DNA of 17,618 nucleotides from Ancylobacter novellus. GTDB taxonomy: Bacteria > Pseudomonadota > Alphaproteobacteria > Rhizobiales > Xanthobacteraceae. The notes below the pieces were generated by a model that searched no databases, had not been told where the DNA came from, and worked only from the letters and a program-made list of their open reading frames with translations. Where the stretch lies: NCBI GenBank assembly GCA_003241485.1, contig QFQD01000073.1, positions 1 to 17,618 on the forward strand, in the 5' to 3' direction. The position numbers and the translations under genes were made by a program. This document shows positions 15,607 to 17,618 of the stretch, in pieces. Numbering within the stretch: the stretch's first letter is position 1; each line of letters starts with the position of its first letter.

Positions 15607-16473
15607 ATGCAGACGGTCGGCTTGAAGGGTTTGGTGGTGGTTGCGGGTGTTCTCGGCTTCGCGGCCGCGGCGAACGCGGCTGACGTCGGCATGCCGGCGC
15701 CCGTCTACAAGGCGGAACCCGCCCCCGCGCCGGACCGCCAGTGGACGGTGACCCTCGGCGCCTATGTGTTCACCAAGGCGGATTACGACGGGTCGGACGA
15801 TTACGAACTCGCCGTGCGCCCGCTGTTCAGCATCTCGCGCGCCGACCGGCTGAGCGAGTTTGACAGCTTCGAGGACAACCCCAGCATCGCCCTGTGGGAC
15901 AGCGGCACCTTCGAGCTTGGTATCGTCGGCGGCCTCGAGTGGAAGCGCAGTGCCAGCGATTCGCCGGACCTGCGCGGCCTTAAGGACATCGATTACGCCT
16001 ATCTCGTCGGTGGCTACGCGCAGTGGTACCCGGTCGACTGGCTGCGCCTGCGCGGCGAACTGATGTACGGCTTTGGCGGCTTCGAGGGCGTGGTGGCCAA
16101 TCTGGCGGCGGACGCCATCTATTTCAGCGAGGAGCTCGGCGGCGTCACGCTGTCGGCCGGTCCGCGCATGACGCTGGCCAGCTCCGGCTATATGGACACC
16201 TATTTCGGCATCACCCCGCAGGAAGCCGCGTTCGCCCAGCTGCTCGGCAACAACGTCACGCCCTATAAGGCGGGCGGCGGCGTGTACTCGGTCGGCCTCG
16301 GCGCGCAGATTTCCAAGCGCTTCACCAAGAACATCACCGGCTCGTTGTTCGGCGAGTACGAGTACCTGCTGGATGAAGCCGCCAACAGCCCGATCGTGGC
16401 GGAGAGCGGCGACCGCAACCAGTTCCAGGCCGGCGTGTCGCTCTCCTACACCTTCTTCCTCGGTTTCGAATAA
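15607..16473 (+). CDS. MipA/OmpV family outer-membrane protein
   Basis: This 288-aa protein has a Sec signal peptide with probable cleavage after A24 (AANA then ADVGMPAP), followed by a short Pro-rich spacer and a beta-barrel. The barrel shows alternating aromatic strands such as WTVTLGAYVF, FELGIVGGLEWKR, YAYLVGGYAQWYPV, LRLRGELMYGFGG, VTLSAGPRMTLAS and ITGSLFGEYEYLL. It ends in SLSYTFFLGF-E, a barrel-like C-terminal strand. MipA was described in E. coli as a scaffold for murein synthases, but family members may have other roles such as antibiotic or metal response. The ATG has a GGGG stretch 8-9 nt upstream. It appears monocistronic; no terminator was found before dksA, so some read-through is possible. 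A small porin is the alternative. Confidence 0.87.
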   Translation: MQTVGLKGLVVVAGVLGFAAAANAADVGMPAPVYKAEPAPAPDRQWTVTLGAYVFTKADYDGSDDYELAVRPLFSISRADRLSEFDSFEDNPSIALWDSGTFELGIVGGLEWKRSASDSPDLRGLKDIDYAYLVGGYAQWYPVDWLRLRGELMYGFGGFEGVVANLAADAIYFSEELGGVTLSAGPRMTLASSGYMDTYFGITPQEAAFAQLLGNNVTPYKAGGGVYSVGLGAQISKRFTKNITGSLFGEYEYLLDEAANSPIVAESGDRNQFQAGVSLSYTFFLGFE

Positions 16474-16687
16474 GCGGGCGCTGGCACCCCCGGCCTCCGG
16501 CGTGGCGCGCTCGCGCGTCGGCCTGCTTCCGACCTTTGTCGCATTGCCCGTTTTCGGCGCGCAAGCTGCTGAAAAATCCAGCATTTCATGTCGTGGAGAT
16601 GACGACGAGAAATGTTGTACGGGACCATGCGTAAGGCTATAAGCAGCGCCCGAGTGGGGTGACCCCGGAACACGAGGACGAGGGCCG
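16474..16687. other. Intergenic region upstream of dksA
   Basis: This 214-bp stretch follows mipA. I found no T-tailed hairpin for mipA. The GC-rich self-complementary stretch near 16504-16520 (ggcgcgc and gcgcgtc) has one mismatch and no T-run. The AT-richer part from 16570 contains the dksA promoter listed below. No small gene is supported. Confidence 0.45.
16615..16643 (+). promoter_or_regulatory. Candidate sigma-70-type promoter of dksA
   Basis: The -35 ttgtac (16615-16620), a 17-bp spacer and the -10 tataag (16638-16643) match the housekeeping consensus at 3/6 and 5/6 positions with ideal spacing. Transcription would start near 16650, giving a leader of about 38 nt. The bases between the -10 and the start (cagcgcc) are GC-rich, as in promoters that DksA and ppGpp repress. 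Confidence 0.5.
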
Positions 16688-17104
16688 ATGTCAGTAGAGA
16701 TCGACCAGGAATATCGCCCCCGCGAGGACGAGCCTTTCATGAACGAGCGGCAGCGGGAGTACTTCCGCCACAAGCTGCTGCAGTGGAAGGACGACATCCT
16801 CCGCGAGGCGCGCGAGACGCTTCAGCATCTTCAGGATGAGAATCAGAACCACCCGGACATCGCCGACCGGGCGTCTTCGGAAACGGATCGGGCGATCGAG
16901 CTGCGTGCGCGCGACCGTCAGCGCAAGCTGATTGCCAAGATCGACGCGGCACTCGAACGAATCGACGATGGTTCCTACGGCTATTGCGAGGAGACCGGCG
17001 AGCCGATCTCCCTCAAGCGGCTGGAAGCGCGCCCCATCGCGACGCTGTCGATCGAGGCGCAGGAGCGCCATGAGCGCCGCGAGCGCGTCTACCGCGACGA
17101 CTGA
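16688..17104 (+). CDS. dksA: RNA polymerase-binding transcription factor DksA, with degenerate zinc finger
   Basis: This 138-aa protein binds in the RNA polymerase secondary channel and acts with ppGpp in the stringent response. The coiled-coil covers about residues 20-95; its tip carries D57-x-x-D60-x-A62, matching the D71/D74/A76 residues essential in E. coli DksA. The following ELRARDRQRKLIAKIDAALERI is the second helix. The zinc finger has only one of four cysteines: C100 remains in YGYCEETGEPI, while the others are T103, S121 and A124, and RLEARP is kept. Single-Cys DksA is known in alphaproteobacteria and is expected to be independent of zinc and thiol oxidation. The ATG at 16688 has GAGG close upstream and starts the conserved N-terminus. 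It is convergent with a flagellar gene across a shared terminator. Confidence 0.93.
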   Translation: MSVEIDQEYRPREDEPFMNERQREYFRHKLLQWKDDILREARETLQHLQDENQNHPDIADRASSETDRAIELRARDRQRKLIAKIDAALERIDDGSYGYCEETGEPISLKRLEARPIATLSIEAQERHERRERVYRDD

Positions 17105-17130
17105 GCCCGATCAGCCTCCGCACTGAATCA

Positions 17131-17165
17131 AAACGGCGGCCCGTGCCAAGCGGGCCGCCGTTTTT
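17131..17165 (+). terminator. Bidirectional Rho-independent terminator between dksA and fliO
   Basis: A 13-bp perfect stem (aaacggcggcccg 17131-17143, with cgggccgccgttt 17151-17163) has a 7-nt loop tgccaag, followed by two more T residues (five in a row from 17161). It lies 26 bp after the dksA stop. The A-run on the left side makes it usable from the minus strand too, where the probable fliO ends about 65 bp away. Confidence 0.9.
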
Positions 17166-17230
17166 GTTTGTCGACGGGGATGGAGCGCCGCCTTTGCCCG
17201 AGGCATCGCCCGGCGGCGGCGCTCGCCGGC

Positions 17231-17618
17231 TCAGGGGCGTCGCGTGCGACCGAGCAGGCTGGCCATTTCCTGTTCAAACAGATCGCCGGAGGCGGGACGA
17301 TCCTCGACCTTGGGCGGCAGGACTTCCGGCGAGGGCGCCTGATCGCGCGCAGTCGCGGTGGGCGGCAGAATTTCCGGAATAGGCGCGGCGGAACTGACCG
17401 GCTCGCTGGGGGCGATCACGGGCGGCACTTCTGGCGCGGCCTGCACGGGCGCCGGCGCGCTGGCGCTCACCTCGACGGGCTTCGCGGCACTGATGGCGGC
17501 CCCTATCTGCGCGCCGCGTGTAGCCGCGGGGCGGCGCAGCGTTTCTTCGAGCTGGTCCACCATGCCGGCGAAGAACGGGTCGAGCTTGACGGCAACGCGC
17601 TGTCCCGGCTCGGCGGGA
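17231..17618 (-). CDS. fliO: Probable flagellar biosynthesis protein FliO, C-terminal part (5' truncated by window edge)
   Basis: The frame is open from the right edge, reading PAEPGQRVAVKLDPFFAGMV and continuing for about 128 residues to its stop at 17231. The internal ATG at 17563 is unlikely to be the true start. It contains a short helical motif (DPFFAGMVDQLEETLRRP), a Pro/Ala/Glu-rich disordered stretch, and the C-terminal motif DLFEQEMASLLGRTRRP. From memory, rhizobial FliO proteins share this layout: an N-terminal TM and globular part, a long Pro-rich tail, a helix of the form MxxxLExxLRRP and a terminal EQEMASLLGR motif. FliO helps assemble the flagellar export gate FliP/FliQ/FliR at the inner membrane. 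The N-terminal TM part is outside the window, so the call depends on the tail alone; an unrelated Pro-rich membrane protein is possible. Confidence 0.55.
   Translation of the reverse strand, partial: PAEPGQRVAVKLDPFFAGMVDQLEETLRRPAATRGAQIGAAISAAKPVEVSASAPAPVQAAPEVPPVIAPSEPVSSAAPIPEILPPTATARDQAPSPEVLPPKVEDRPASGDLFEQEMASLLGRTRRP

Noticed and set aside
15394..16797. N-terminal extension of the sixA frame, which stays open to 16797
   Set aside because: It runs antisense through mipA and into dksA. The SixA fold begins exactly at the ATG at 15393, and the added residues show no domain.

Overview
The window is GC-rich alphaproteobacterial chromosome. The STAS-fused MlaE, the giant polar-growth (GPR/RgsE-like) coiled-coil protein, the cysteine-poor DksA and the convergent FliO tail point to Hyphomicrobiales (Rhizobiales), probably near Xanthobacteraceae. 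This placement comes from protein character, not from a marker gene. I saw no rRNA, tRNA, CRISPR array, transposase or prophage gene; the content reads as core chromosome with a cell-envelope theme.

Layout. (1) Positions 1-1372: the 3' end of an MFS permease meets, stop codon to stop codon, a dipeptide epimerase of the enolase superfamily on the opposite strand. (2) 1574-5354: a four-gene plus-strand operon for an Mla-type lipid transporter: permease with fused STAS domain, ATPase, MCE-domain protein and auxiliary lipoprotein. (3) 5355-5700: an intergenic block with two terminators of similar core sequence and two long palindromic elements. (4) 5701-11595, minus strand: a gene of about 1964 codons for a two-TM, apolipoprotein-like coiled-coil protein that I identify as the Growth Pole Ring (GPR/RgsE) family. 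Its middle 997 residues read as an unbroken 11-residue periodicity, arranged first as 22-residue and then as 33-residue repeats. (5) 11596-12005: a 410-bp spacer with an imperfect inverted repeat, then an adrenodoxin-type [2Fe-2S] ferredoxin. (6) 12357-15393, minus strand: a cluster read in the order sixA, ycjX, ycjF. (7) 15607-16473: a MipA/OmpV-type outer-membrane protein. (8) 16688-17104: dksA, with a recognisable promoter and a strong terminator, convergent with (9) the C-terminal part of a probable fliO that runs off the right edge.

How the genes fit together. The Mla-type transporter moves lipids between inner and outer membrane. The GPR-like protein is expected to organise the growing pole. 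YcjX/YcjF are envelope-stress proteins in other bacteria, and MipA is an outer-membrane protein. The dipeptide epimerase may act on murein-derived peptides. DksA couples nutrient status to transcription. The strongest candidate for something not well described is the repeat architecture of the giant protein, not a new gene system. No defence or mobile system is apparent.
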